From Roseomonas genomospecies 6 (GTDB lineage Bacteria > Pseudomonadota > Alphaproteobacteria > Azospirillales > Azospirillaceae): a stretch of DNA of 64,000 bases. Below the pieces are notes generated by a model. That model was not told where the DNA came from, did not search any database, and was given only the letters and a program-made list of their open reading frames with translations. Each line of letters begins with the position of its first letter. The stretch's first letter is position 1. The stretch is from assembly GCF_008365375.1 (NCBI RefSeq), contig NZ_QOKW01000001.1, forward strand, positions 124,001 to 188,000, in the 5' to 3' direction. Position numbers and translations under genes: made by a program. Of the stretch, positions 9,375 through 18,343 are shown piece after piece.

Positions 9375-9794
9375 ATGCAAACGGCCAACGTCCATGATCC
9401 TTCGAGCATCGAGAGCGTGTACCCGCGAAGCGCCTTCGACAACGATGCGCGGCAGAACGCAAGGGACAAGGAGGCTGTGGCGCACGGGGTGATGATCCTG
9501 TCGATGCCGGATGCCGACGGAAACTTCTCCCTGATGCCGTCCAAACGCCATGTCGGAGAGCCGGACAAGACCACTCATTCGATTTTTCTGTCGCCTTTGC
9601 TGGACAGCGCCGAGTATGGAGCGTTCGTTCAAAACGACACGGCCTACGGCGGTCCGATGGAAGCGGTAAACGCTCCGAAGGAGCCGAGCGATCCTTACCG
9701 GTCCTTCGTGGCGAAGGTGTTGCAGGCGGCACGCAGCGCCGATTTTCCTCCAGAACCGCCCGCGGAGCTTCTGACGGGATTCCGTGGAGGTTGA
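9375..9794 (+). CDS. Hypothetical protein, possible gene remnant
   Basis: A 139-aa frame beginning MQTANVHDPSSIESVYPRSA. The frame stays open upstream to about 9275 (reading through LEPTFAGACWIGATTVDDL), so the true start could be an alternative codon such as TTG at 9318. The composition looks protein-like, with SIFLSPLLDSAEYGAFVQNDTAYGG and SFVAKVLQAARSADF, but matches no family I know. Third-position GC is lower than in flanking genes. The opposite-strand frame is rich in Arg and His and looks like a shadow. Confidence 0.42.
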   Translation: MQTANVHDPSSIESVYPRSAFDNDARQNARDKEAVAHGVMILSMPDADGNFSLMPSKRHVGEPDKTTHSIFLSPLLDSAEYGAFVQNDTAYGGPMEAVNAPKEPSDPYRSFVAKVLQAARSADFPPEPPAELLTGFRGG

Positions 9795-9971
9795 GGGACC
9801 GAGGAACGGTGGAGAGAGGGGCCGGCCCCTCCTCCGTCCCACAGCATACATTTTCCATAATCTTGCTTATATGATTTACGCGAACTGGCTGTCGCATGCG
9901 TCCTTTCTTCCGCCGGATGGGTCGGCTAAGGTCCCCTCCCTGATCCGTCCGCAGCCGAAGATGAAATTCAC

Positions 9972-10781
9972 ATGGCCCGCAACATTGACCGCCTGATCGA
10001 CGTCATGGCCCGCCTGCGCGACCCGAACGGCGGTTGCCCTTGGGATCTGGAGCAGACTTACGCCACCATCGCGCCGCACACGATCGAGGAAGCCTACGAG
10101 GTGGCCGACGCCATCGAGAAAGGCGACATGCCGGCGCTGCGCGAGGAACTGGGCGACCTGCTCTTCCAGGTGGTCTATTACAGCCAGATGGCCCGCGAGG
10201 AGAATCTGTTCGACTTCGACGAGGTCGCGGGCGTCATTGCCGACAAGATGATCCGCAGGCATCCGCATGTCTTCGGTACCGACGAAGTGAACAGCGCCGA
10301 TCTGCAGACCTCGCGCTGGGAGGAACACAAGGCCGCCGAACGCGCGGCGAAGGCCGCCGAGGAAGGCCGCGCCCCGTCCGCCCTGGAAGGCGTGATCGCC
10401 GGCCTGCCCGCCCTCACCCGCGCCCTGAAGCTCCAGAACCGCGCCGCCCGCGTCGGTTTCGACTGGACCGATGCGCGGGACATCCTGGACAAGATCGAGG
10501 AAGAGGTTCGCGAACTCCGGCACGAGATGGACAACGGTTCCGCCCCGGAGCGTGTGGCCGACGAGATGGGTGACCTTCTCTTCGCGCTCGTCAACCTTGC
10601 CCGCCGCCTGAAGGTAGAGCCGGAATCGGCTCTTCGCGGCGCCAATGCCAAGTTCGAGCGCCGTTTCCACCGCATCGAGGCCCTTTTGGCCGACCAGGGG
10701 CGCACGCCCAAGGACGCGACGCTGGAGGAAATGGAAGCCTTCTGGCAGCAGGCCAAGCGCGAGGAACGAGGCGAGTCCTGA
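9972..10781 (+). CDS. mazG: Nucleoside triphosphate pyrophosphohydrolase MazG
   Basis: A house-cleaning NTP pyrophosphatase of 269 aa that hydrolyses (d)NTPs to NMP plus PPi and in E. coli also affects (p)ppGpp through MazEF. It is an all-alpha protein with two MazG domains. The first carries CPWDLEQTYATIAPHTIEEAYE and EELGDLLFQ, the EExxE...ExxD metal site. The second carries EEEVRELRHEM and DEMGDLLFALVNLAR. The length matches the two-domain E. coli protein. It is the last plus-strand gene before a convergent junction with the hyf-type operon. The 218-bp gap after it shows no clear terminator. Confidence 0.96.
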   Translation: MARNIDRLIDVMARLRDPNGGCPWDLEQTYATIAPHTIEEAYEVADAIEKGDMPALREELGDLLFQVVYYSQMAREENLFDFDEVAGVIADKMIRRHPHVFGTDEVNSADLQTSRWEEHKAAERAAKAAEEGRAPSALEGVIAGLPALTRALKLQNRAARVGFDWTDARDILDKIEEEVRELRHEMDNGSAPERVADEMGDLLFALVNLARRLKVEPESALRGANAKFERRFHRIEALLADQGRTPKDATLEEMEAFWQQAKREERGES

Positions 10782-10999
10782 AGAGGGAGCGGCGTTTTGG
10801 GGCGCTTTGCACGAGTTCGTTAAAGATTCTAAACATCCATTTGACGCTCGCCCTCCTGCATCCTCTTGAGTTGCGTGGACTTGGCGTTGATCGCTGCTGC
10901 ATTGTTTCACACGGAGCAACAGTCTCCCTGGGAGAAATTATCTGCATTCATTGCAGGCTGTGATCTGCGCCGCGGTCCAGGCAGGCTTCGAACGGCTTG

Positions 11000-11521
11000 T
11001 TACCGCCCGGCGCTGGTTTCCAGCAGGGCCAAAAGGCCGGCCAAAAGGTCCGCCGGGCGGGGCGGACAGCCGGGAATGCGCAGGTCCACCGGCAGCACCT
11101 CCTCCACCGGCCCGACGCAAGCATAGCCGCCCGTGAACAGGCCGCCGCCGACGGCGCAGTCCCCGCAGGCGACCACCCATTTCGGGTCGGGCGTGGCGTC
11201 CCAGGTGCGGACCAGGGCCTCGCGCATGTTGCGGGCGACCGGGCCGGTGACCAGAAGCACGTCGGCGTGCCGCGGCGAGGCGACGAAGCGGATGCCGAAC
11301 CGTTCCAGGTCGTAGATCGGGTTGTTCAGCGCGTGGATTTCCAGCTCGCACCCGTTGCAGGACCCGGCATCGACCTCGCGGATCGACAGGCTGCGCCCCA
11401 GCCGCGCCTTCGCGGCCATATCCAGCTTTCCGGCCAGTTCGGCCAGGGCGCGGTCGGAAGGCGCCGGGGCCGGTTCGGTGACCGGACCGCCGGTCAGGGA
11501 GGTCAGGATATGCTTCAGCAT
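11000..11521 (-). CDS. hyfI: Hydrogenase-4/complex I-like small subunit (HyfI/NuoB type)
   Basis: The electron-transferring small subunit of the membrane complex encoded upstream, 173 aa. The Cys pattern expected for the proximal (N2-type) [4Fe-4S] cluster is present: C55 and C58 in GSCNGCELE, C119/C122 in ACGDCAVGGG, and C152 in IPGCPPRP. The motifs ASPRHADVLLVTGPV and GCPPRPADLL are hallmarks of the HycG/HyfI/NuoB family. It is the last gene of the operon, 10 bp after the large-subunit gene. Because the cluster site is intact while the partner's NiFe site is not, it probably still passes electrons, but to or from an unknown acceptor. Confidence 0.9.
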   Translation of the reverse strand: MLKHILTSLTGGPVTEPAPAPSDRALAELAGKLDMAAKARLGRSLSIREVDAGSCNGCELEIHALNNPIYDLERFGIRFVASPRHADVLLVTGPVARNMREALVRTWDATPDPKWVVACGDCAVGGGLFTGGYACVGPVEEVLPVDLRIPGCPPRPADLLAGLLALLETSAGR

Positions 11522-11531
11522 CGGCGGCCTC

Positions 11532-13073
11532 CTACAGGTCGTGCCCTGCGTAGGAACAGTTGAACGACTTGTTGCACAGCGGGAAGTCGGCCACGATGTT
11601 GCCCTCGATGGCCGCCTCCAGCAACGGCCACTGGAACCAGGATGGATCGCGGGGATGGCAGCGGGTGACGATGCCCTCCCCGTCCACCCGCACCCAGGTC
11701 ATGATCTCGCCCCGGAAGGACTCCACCAGGGCCATGCCCTCCCCGCCCCGCCCGCTTTCGACCGGGACCGAGGGATGGTCCAGGCCGCGCGAAATGGCCG
11801 GCAGGCGGGCGACGATCTGCTCGATCAGGGACAATGACTGCTCTACCTCGCGGATGCGGACCCAGACGCGGGCGTTCACGTCGCCCTCGGTCAGCACCGG
11901 CACCACGAAGGCCAACGCGTCGTAGGGGGCGTAGCCAGGGCTGCGGCGGGCGTCCTGACCGCGGCCGGAGGCGCGTCCGACATGCCCCCCGGCGCCGAAG
12001 CGGGCAACCAGTTCGGCGGACACGAACCCCGTGCCGACCGTGCGGTCCTGCAAGGATGCCTTCTCGTCGTAGATGGCGACCAGCGGGGGGAAGCGCCGCC
12101 GCAGTTCCGCCACCAGTTCCAGCAGCAGGCCCGCGCCACGCTCCGGCAGGTCGGTCGAGACGCCGCCGGGGATCACACGGTCCATCATCAGCCGGTGCCC
12201 GAAACAGGAGTCCGCCGTGCGCAGCACCCGCTCCCGCAACTGGCTGGTCTGGGCGAGCATGAAGGCGAAGGCGGCGTCGTTGCAGATGGCCCCGACGTCG
12301 CCCAGATGGTTGGCGATCCGCTCAAGCTCCGCCATCAGGGCGCGCAGCCACACCGCCCGCGCGGGCACCTCGATGCCCAGCGCCGCCTCCACAGCGCGGG
12401 CGAAGGCGAGGCTGTGCGCCACCGTCGCGTCGCCGGAGATGCGGGCGGCCAGCTTCGCCGCCTCCGCCACCGGTTTGCCCTGCATCAGTTCTTCCACGCC
12501 ACGGTGGACGTAACCGAGCCGCTCCTCCAGCCGGACGACCGTCTCGCCGTTGGCGGTGAAGCGGAAATGGCCGGGCTCGATGATGCCGGCATGCACGGGG
12601 CCGACCGGAATCTGGTGCAGCCCGTCGCCCTCCACCGGCAGGAAGGTGTAAGGGCCGGGGTTGGGCGCGGGGGCCGCCGGCTGCTCCGACAGGGGGCGGC
12701 GGATTCCCCAGGCGTCGTGATCCAGCCAGGGGCGCGGGTCGGTCGTCCGCTCCGCCGTCAGGCCATGGAGGTCGTGGGCGGCGCGCTCCAGCCGGTTGGC
12801 GGCGGGACGCACGGCGCTCAGGCTGGGAAAACGGCCTTGCGGGCAGTCGAGGCTGACCACCGCGACGTCGCCGGACAGATCCTCGCGGAAGGCGGCGTGA
12901 ACCGCCTTCGGCTCCCCCCACAGGCCGAGCAGACTCCAGCCGTTGCCCTTCAATTCCTCGATCAGGCGCAGCCAGCCATCCCGCCCCAGGCGGTAGCGCG
13001 GCCATGGGCGGTGGCCCTCGACCGGCGTGCCGATGCGGTTCAACAGGCCGAACAGCGGTTCTTCCCCGTACAT
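11532..13073 (-). CDS. hyfG: Hydrogenase-4-like large subunit (HyfG/NuoCD fusion) lacking NiFe ligands
   Basis: A 513-aa protein. Residues 1 to about 135 resemble the NuoC/HycE N-terminal domain. Residues from about 150 on are the NuoD/NiFe-hydrogenase large-subunit fold, with IPVGPVHAGIIEPGHFRF, RLGYVHRGVEELM and LRALMAELERIANHLGD. In true NiFe hydrogenases two CxxC motifs bind the metal centre. Here the N-terminal one is RISGDATVAHS, with no cysteine. The C-terminal DPCxxC is replaced by PLCNKSFNCSYAGHDL, a C-x5-C at the very end with no processed tail. The protein therefore should not carry NiFe. It belongs with the energy-converting-hydrogenase-related (Ehr) group rather than true Hyf, by inference. 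Confidence 0.88.
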   Translation of the reverse strand: MYGEEPLFGLLNRIGTPVEGHRPWPRYRLGRDGWLRLIEELKGNGWSLLGLWGEPKAVHAAFREDLSGDVAVVSLDCPQGRFPSLSAVRPAANRLERAAHDLHGLTAERTTDPRPWLDHDAWGIRRPLSEQPAAPAPNPGPYTFLPVEGDGLHQIPVGPVHAGIIEPGHFRFTANGETVVRLEERLGYVHRGVEELMQGKPVAEAAKLAARISGDATVAHSLAFARAVEAALGIEVPARAVWLRALMAELERIANHLGDVGAICNDAAFAFMLAQTSQLRERVLRTADSCFGHRLMMDRVIPGGVSTDLPERGAGLLLELVAELRRRFPPLVAIYDEKASLQDRTVGTGFVSAELVARFGAGGHVGRASGRGQDARRSPGYAPYDALAFVVPVLTEGDVNARVWVRIREVEQSLSLIEQIVARLPAISRGLDHPSVPVESGRGGEGMALVESFRGEIMTWVRVDGEGIVTRCHPRDPSWFQWPLLEAAIEGNIVADFPLCNKSFNCSYAGHDL

Positions 13074-13083
13074 GCCGTCTCCC

Positions 13084-14541
13084 CTACCCCAGCAGCGCCG
13101 CGACGGTCTGGAACCACGCGACCAGCGGCCCCGGCAGCCAGACGCCCGCCACCAGCACCAGCGCCAGATGCGCGTAGAGCGGAACCAAGGTGCCTTTTAC
13201 CGGCACCGACGCCACCGGAGCGCCGCTGCCCTCCACCGTTCCGGGCGCCCCGAAGCACAATTGCTGGACCCGCAGCACCAGCGCTCCGAACGCGACCAGG
13301 ATGCCCAGCACCAGCGGCAGGGCCAGCAGCGGTTCCCGCGCGAAGGTGCTGGTGACCAGAAGGAATTCGCTCATGAAGACGCCGAACGGCGGCAGTCCGG
13401 CGATGGCCACCACCCCGGCCAGCAGGCCCCAGCCGAGCGCCGGATGGCTGACCGTCAGGCCGGTGATCCGGTCGATCCGCTGCGTCCCTGTCACCTGCAC
13501 CGCGTGGCCGACCGCGTAGAAGATGGCCGACTTGGTCAGGCTGTGCATCGCCATGTGCAGCAGCCCGGCGAAATTGGCGAGCGGCCCGCCCATGCCGAAG
13601 GCGAAGGTGATGATGCCCATATGCTCGATGGAGCTGTAGGCGAAGAAGCGCTTCACGTCGCGCCGCCGGTAAAGCATCAGCCCGGCCAGCAGCAGCGAGG
13701 CCAGCCCCATGGCGATCATCAGCGGCCCCGGCGCGATGGCCTCGCCGTTCGCCGCCAACAGCATCTTGAAGCGCAGCACGGCGTAGAGCGCCACGTTCAG
13801 CAGCAGCCCCGACAGCACGGCGGAAATCGGCGTCGGCCCCTCCGCATGGGCGTCCGGCAGCCAGGCGTGCAGCGGCGCCAGCCCGACCTTGGTGCCGTAG
13901 CCGATCAGAAGGAACACGAAGGCCAGGTTCAGGATCGCCGGGCTGATCTTCGCGACATGGCCCATCAGCTCCGTCCAGGTCATCGCCGCCATGCCCGGCC
14001 CCATCACCGGCTGGGCGGCCATGTACATCAGGATGGTGCCGAACAGGGCGAGCGCGATTCCGACACCGCACAGGATGAAGTACTTCCACGCCGCCTCGAT
14101 GCTGGCCGCGGTGCGGTACAGGCTGACCATCAGGACGGTGGTCAGGGTCGCCCCCTCCACCGCCACCCACATGACACCCAGGTTGTTGGCCGACAAGGCC
14201 AGCAGCATGGTGAACATGAAGGCCTGATACATGGCGTGGTAGAATCGCAGGTTCCGCTCGTCCAGCTTCCGCGCCGCGATCTCGTGCGCGATGTAGCCGG
14301 CGGAAAAGACGCTGGTGGTCAGGCCGACGAAGGCGGTGAGCGCGATCAGATAGATGTTGAAGGCGTCCACCACGAACAGCGCGTTGCTCGACGGCTCCAG
14401 CCCGAACAGGACCAGGGACGCCAGCAGCGTGACGGCGGAGAAGCCGATGTTCAGCCGTGCCCCCAGCCGGTGGCCGGGCACCAGGGCGAGGACGGCGGCG
14501 CCGATCAGGGGGGTGGCGACGATGACGGCGATGGCGCTCAA
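13084..14541 (-). CDS. hyfF: Hydrogenase-4 component F-like antiporter subunit (NuoL/M/N type)
   Basis: A polytopic proton-translocating subunit of 485 aa with about 13-14 hydrophobic segments. Family signatures include GYGTKVGLAPLHAWLPDAH, with the conserved lysine and the proline/histidine-rich loop, and RRDVKRFFAYSSIEHMG, the equivalent of the NuoM/N DLKRxxAYSSI motif. The start is TTG at 14541, overlapping the hyfE stop by 4 bp (TTGA), and it gives a hydrophobic first helix directly. Slightly shorter than E. coli HyfF (about 526 aa). Together with hyfB it supplies two antiporter-like modules. Confidence 0.9.
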   Translation of the reverse strand: MSAIAVIVATPLIGAAVLALVPGHRLGARLNIGFSAVTLLASLVLFGLEPSSNALFVVDAFNIYLIALTAFVGLTTSVFSAGYIAHEIAARKLDERNLRFYHAMYQAFMFTMLLALSANNLGVMWVAVEGATLTTVLMVSLYRTAASIEAAWKYFILCGVGIALALFGTILMYMAAQPVMGPGMAAMTWTELMGHVAKISPAILNLAFVFLLIGYGTKVGLAPLHAWLPDAHAEGPTPISAVLSGLLLNVALYAVLRFKMLLAANGEAIAPGPLMIAMGLASLLLAGLMLYRRRDVKRFFAYSSIEHMGIITFAFGMGGPLANFAGLLHMAMHSLTKSAIFYAVGHAVQVTGTQRIDRITGLTVSHPALGWGLLAGVVAIAGLPPFGVFMSEFLLVTSTFAREPLLALPLVLGILVAFGALVLRVQQLCFGAPGTVEGSGAPVASVPVKGTLVPLYAHLALVLVAGVWLPGPLVAWFQTVAALLG

Positions 14542-15200
14542 TCGCTTTCCCCCCGGAAACTCTCGATCTTCTGCATGTCGAGCGTGTCGAACCGCTCGCG
14601 GATGTGGAACAGGAAGATGCCGAAGATGATGAAGGCCACCATGACGGAGAAAGCCACCGACATCTCCACCACCAGCGGCATGCCGGCCACCCCGACCGCC
14701 GCCAGGATCAGGCCGTTCTCGATGGACATGAAGCCGACCACCTGACTGACCGCGTTGCGCCGGGAGATCATCATCAGCAGGCCGAGCAGGACGACCGACA
14801 GGGACAGCGCCAGATTCTCGCGGGTCAGGGCGCTCGCGTCCTCCGTCACCGGCAGCACCAGCAGGATCGACAGGGTGACCAGCGACACGCCCGCCACCAT
14901 GGTCAGCCCGATGCCCAGCGCCGGCTCGATGGTGCGGTGGATCTTCATCTTCACGACGATGCGGTGCAGCGCCACCGGGATCAGGATGGCCTTCAGGACC
15001 AGGGTCAGCAGGGCGGTGATGTAGAGGTGCGGCTCCCCGTGCGCATAGGCCTGCCACGCCGCCGTCGCGGTCAGCGCCAGGGCCTGGAGCGCGAAGACGT
15101 TCAGGAGGGAGAACAGCCGCCGCTGGTAGAGCAGAGCGAAGCTCATCAGCAGGACCACGGCCCCCAGCATGTGCGCGGCGTCATAACCCAGGTCGCTCAC
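14538..15200 (-). CDS. hyfE: Hydrogenase-4 component E-like membrane subunit
   Basis: A 220-aa membrane protein with about six hydrophobic helices. The N-terminal part is HyfE-specific; the C-terminal part resembles the NuoK/MrpC fold, with the segment GFMSIENGLILAAVG containing the buried Glu typical of NuoK. It couples the antiporter-like subunits to the hydrophilic arm in related complexes. ATG start, one base after the hyfC stop, and a 4-bp overlap with hyfF downstream. Confidence 0.88.
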   Translation of the reverse strand: MSDLGYDAAHMLGAVVLLMSFALLYQRRLFSLLNVFALQALALTATAAWQAYAHGEPHLYITALLTLVLKAILIPVALHRIVVKMKIHRTIEPALGIGLTMVAGVSLVTLSILLVLPVTEDASALTRENLALSLSVVLLGLLMMISRRNAVSQVVGFMSIENGLILAAVGVAGMPLVVEMSVAFSVMVAFIIFGIFLFHIRERFDTLDMQKIESFRGESD

Positions 15201-15201
15201 C

Positions 15202-16158
15202 TCACACCCCCCGCGACACGTAGAGGAAGATGGCGCCCAGCAGGCTCAGCAGCAGGGCGCCGCCCAGGAATTCGCCGACCCGGAAGACCCGCATCTTGGC
15301 GATGGAGGTCTCGAACAGCGCCAGCAGCGTCCCGCCGACGGCCAGCTTCGCCACGAAGACCAGCAGCCCCCCCAGCGCCGCGCCCACGCCGGACCCGGCG
15401 GTCGCCATGCCCCAGGGCGCGAAGACGCAGGCGATCAGCGCCATGTAGAGCAGCAGCTTGAGCATGCTCGCCGCCTCGACCAGGGCGAGATGGCGGCCGG
15501 AATATTCCAGCACCATGGCCTCGTGCACCATGGTCAGCTCCAGATGCGTGGCCGGGTTGTCGACGGGGATGCGGGCGTTCTCGGCGATCGCCACCATCAC
15601 CAGCGCGATCAGCGCCAGGGCCAGGGAGATGCGAAGCCCCACCCCGCCCGACACCATGAAATCGGCGATCTCGGCCAGCGAGGTGCTGCGCACCAGGATC
15701 GCCACCGAAAAGACGATCATCAGCATCGCCGGCTCGGCGAGCGCCGCGATCATCATCTCGCGCGAGGACCCGATCCCGCCGAAGCTCGTGCCCGTGTCCA
15801 TCCCGGCGAGCGCCAGGAAGAAGCGCGCGGAGCCCAGCAGAGCGATCAGCGCGATCAGGTCCGCCGTGGGGGCGAGCGCCAGTTGCGTGGTGAAGACCGG
15901 GACCAGCCCCGCCGCCAGCCAGATCGCCGTGAACATGATGTAGGGCACGGTGCGGAACAGCCAGGAGGCGTTGCGGGCCAGAACCACCTCCTTGCGCAGA
16001 AGCCGCAGCAGGTCGCGGTAAGGCTGGACCACGGACGGCCCCCGCCGCCCGACCAGCCGCGCCTTCACCAGCCGCACCCAGCCGGTCAGCAGCGGCGCCA
16101 GGGCCAGCACCAGCAGCATCTGGAGGATCTGATAGAGGGTGGCGAGCAGGATGGTCAT
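15202..16158 (-). CDS. hyfC: Hydrogenase-4 component C-like subunit (NuoH type)
   Basis: A 318-aa membrane subunit homologous to HyfC/HycD/NuoH, which forms the interface between the hydrophilic arm and the proton channels. It has eight or so hydrophobic helices. Conserved cytoplasmic loops are present: GRRGPSVVQPYRDLLRLLRKE and AENARIPVDNPATHLELTMVHEAM, the latter being the classic NuoH/HycD motif with its acidic residues. The ATG at 16158 overlaps the hyfB stop (ATGA). Downstream hyfE begins at 15200, so there is essentially no gap. Confidence 0.93.
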   Translation of the reverse strand: MTILLATLYQILQMLLVLALAPLLTGWVRLVKARLVGRRGPSVVQPYRDLLRLLRKEVVLARNASWLFRTVPYIMFTAIWLAAGLVPVFTTQLALAPTADLIALIALLGSARFFLALAGMDTGTSFGGIGSSREMMIAALAEPAMLMIVFSVAILVRSTSLAEIADFMVSGGVGLRISLALALIALVMVAIAENARIPVDNPATHLELTMVHEAMVLEYSGRHLALVEAASMLKLLLYMALIACVFAPWGMATAGSGVGAALGGLLVFVAKLAVGGTLLALFETSIAKMRVFRVGEFLGGALLLSLLGAIFLYVSRGV

Positions 16159-18188
16159 CGTTGCGACACCGCCACCATCACCAGCAGGACGACCAGCGCC
16201 AGGAACATCAGCGTCAAATAGCGGCGGATGGTCATGAACTGCAGCCGGTTGGCCCGGTCGGCCAGCCAGTCCACGACGCGGGACAGCGGCACGACGACGG
16301 CGACCCAGGCCGGATCGGTCCAACTCACCGACAGGCGGGCGGGGCGCGTGTCGCCCGGCGCCGGCATGTCCACATGGTCGCGGGCGCGGAACACCGTGCT
16401 GCCGAAGGCGCGGCGGATCGGCTGGCCGAAGCTGGAGGCCGTGTATTGCGTGACCGCCGCCGGGTCCGGCCCGTCGAAGCCGCAGCCCCAGGGAATCGAC
16501 CAGCGCACCCGGTCGCTCGCCTTGCGGTGGATGCCCAGAACCAGAACCACCGACAGCAACCCGATCACCACCAGCATGATGAGACCGTTGTAGGAATTGC
16601 CGATGGCCGAGGTCGGGGCCAGCCAGAACCAGGGCTGGTAGGCGCGCCCGTCGAACGGCCCGGCCTCCACCAGCAGGCGCAGCGCCGGCTCGAACAGGCG
16701 GATCAGCGGGGTCGGAAGCACGCCGAGAACGACGCAGAGCACCGCGGGAACCGCCATGCCCAGCCGCATCGCCCGCCCGACCTCCACCGCCTCTCCGGCG
16801 GCGCGGGAGCGCGGGCGCCCGAGGAAGGCGATGCCGTAGAGACGCACGAAACAGGCGGCGGCCAGAGCGGTGGCGAGCGCCAGTGCCGCCCCGACCACGG
16901 CGATCTCGATCTTCAGCGACCATTCCGACAGGGCCGGAGCGTTCAGGATGGCCTGGAACAGCAGCCATTCCCCGACGAAGCCATTCAGCGGCGGCAGCGC
17001 CGAGATCGCCGCGGCGCCGATCAGGGCCAGAACGGCGGTGGTCGGCATCCGGTGGATCAGCCCGCCCAGCCGGTTCAGGTCGCGCGACCCCGTGGCGGTC
17101 AGCATGGCGCCCGCCGCGAAGAACAGCAGGCTCTTGAACAGGGAATGGTTGACCACATGCAGCAGCGCCGCCGCCAGGGCGAGCGCCGCGATCACCGGCG
17201 TGTGCGCGGCCTTGAAGACCAGCGCCAGCCCCAGAGCGATGACGATGGCCCCGATGTTCTCCACCGTCGAATAGGCCAGCAGCCGCTTCACGTCGTCCTG
17301 CATCAGCGCGTAGAGCACGCCCATCACGGCGGTCAGCGCGCCGAAGCCCATGGTCACCCCGCCCCACCACCATTCCGGCTCGCCCAGCAGGTCGAACAGG
17401 ACGCGGATCATCGCGTAGACGGCGACCTTGGTCATCACGCCGGACATCAGGGCCGACACATGGCTGGGTGCGGCCGGATGGGCCAGCGGCAGCCAGACAT
17501 GCAGCGGCACCAGCCCGGCCTTCGACCCCGCCCCCAACAGGATCAGCACCACGACCAGCGCCGCGGCCCCGGCCCCCGGCGCCTGGGCGCGGATGGCGGC
17601 GAAGCTGTAGTCGCCGTGCACCGTCGCCAAAACCCCGAAGGCCAGCAGCAGGCAGGCCGTCCCGAAGCTGGCCATGACGATGTAGAGGCGTGCGGCTTTC
17701 GGCGTCTCCGCCTCCCGGTGGGTGGACAGCACCAGCAGCCAGGAGGCCAGCGACATGAACTCCCAGGACAGAAGGAAGGTGAAGGCGTCGGCGGCGATCA
17801 GAACCATGTTCATGCCCGCCAGGAACAGCGGGTAGAGCGGCAGGACCGGACCATCCTGCGACCCGGCATGGGAATCGTGATGCGCCCGCTCGTACCCCCA
17901 GCCGAACAGGCTGGCGGTGATGCCGCCCAGATTGACGACGATCAGGAAGACGGCGGACAGGGCGTCGGCGCGCAGATGGGCCTGAATCCAGGGCAGCCCG
18001 ACCGGCAGGACCAGAGACGCGTCGGGCCCGCCTTCGGCGAGCCGGACCGCCGCCCACAGCGCCACCAGCGCGCAGGCTCCGGCCGTTCCGCCGTAGACGA
18101 CCGTGGACGCCTGCGGCAGCCGCTTCGCCGCGGCCCCCGCGACGGCCACCGCGAACAAAAAGGCGATTGCCGAAACGACCAGTCCCAA
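16155..18188 (-). CDS. hyfB: Hydrogenase-4 component B-like antiporter subunit
   Basis: A large antiporter-type subunit of about 677 aa with at least 14 hydrophobic helices. Motifs include GAGSKAGLVPLHVWLPLAHP, SHVSALMSGVMTKVAVYAM and QDDVKRLLAYSTVENIG. The extended C-terminal region, about 200 residues including WGCGFDGPDPAAVTQYTASSF, is characteristic of HyfB/HycC. The start is uncertain: TTG at 18188 begins directly with a hydrophobic helix (LGLVVSAIAFLF). Upstream in-frame sequence overlaps the candidate sRNA and looks non-coding. First gene of hyfBCEFGI; HyfA, HyfD, HyfH and maturation genes are absent. Confidence 0.87.
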   Translation of the reverse strand: MGLVVSAIAFLFAVAVAGAAAKRLPQASTVVYGGTAGACALVALWAAVRLAEGGPDASLVLPVGLPWIQAHLRADALSAVFLIVVNLGGITASLFGWGYERAHHDSHAGSQDGPVLPLYPLFLAGMNMVLIAADAFTFLLSWEFMSLASWLLVLSTHREAETPKAARLYIVMASFGTACLLLAFGVLATVHGDYSFAAIRAQAPGAGAAALVVVLILLGAGSKAGLVPLHVWLPLAHPAAPSHVSALMSGVMTKVAVYAMIRVLFDLLGEPEWWWGGVTMGFGALTAVMGVLYALMQDDVKRLLAYSTVENIGAIVIALGLALVFKAAHTPVIAALALAAALLHVVNHSLFKSLLFFAAGAMLTATGSRDLNRLGGLIHRMPTTAVLALIGAAAISALPPLNGFVGEWLLFQAILNAPALSEWSLKIEIAVVGAALALATALAAACFVRLYGIAFLGRPRSRAAGEAVEVGRAMRLGMAVPAVLCVVLGVLPTPLIRLFEPALRLLVEAGPFDGRAYQPWFWLAPTSAIGNSYNGLIMLVVIGLLSVVLVLGIHRKASDRVRWSIPWGCGFDGPDPAAVTQYTASSFGQPIRRAFGSTVFRARDHVDMPAPGDTRPARLSVSWTDPAWVAVVVPLSRVVDWLADRANRLQFMTIRRYLTLMFLALVVLLVMVAVSQR

Positions 18189-18311
18189 GGTTGCGAATCC
18201 GTCTGGATTAGACCCACAATCAGTAAGGATGTTTCCCCCAACGAACGCAAGGGGAAAAACTCTGTCGTGTTCATCTCGGGGGTGCGCGTGCTTTGGGCGC
18301 CACGCGCACAG

Positions 18312-18343
18312 AAAAAAGGCGGCTCCTGAAATCGGGAGCCGCC
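18312..18343 (-). terminator. Intrinsic terminator of the candidate sRNA
   Basis: A perfect 9-bp stem (GGCGGCTCC / GGAGCCGCC, 18318-18326 with 18335-18343) and an 8-nt loop. On the minus strand it is followed by six U residues (plus-strand A18312-A18317). It lies upstream of hyfB, so it ends a separate transcript or attenuates hyf transcription. Confidence 0.75.

Noticed and set aside
11000..18188. Calling the operon a functional hydrogenase-4 (H2-evolving) complex
   Set aside because: The large subunit lacks all four NiFe-binding cysteines in CxxC form and there are no maturation genes in view.
16161..18329. A 722-codon plus-strand frame antisense to hyfB
   Set aside because: Gln/Arg/His-rich shadow of a membrane protein gene.
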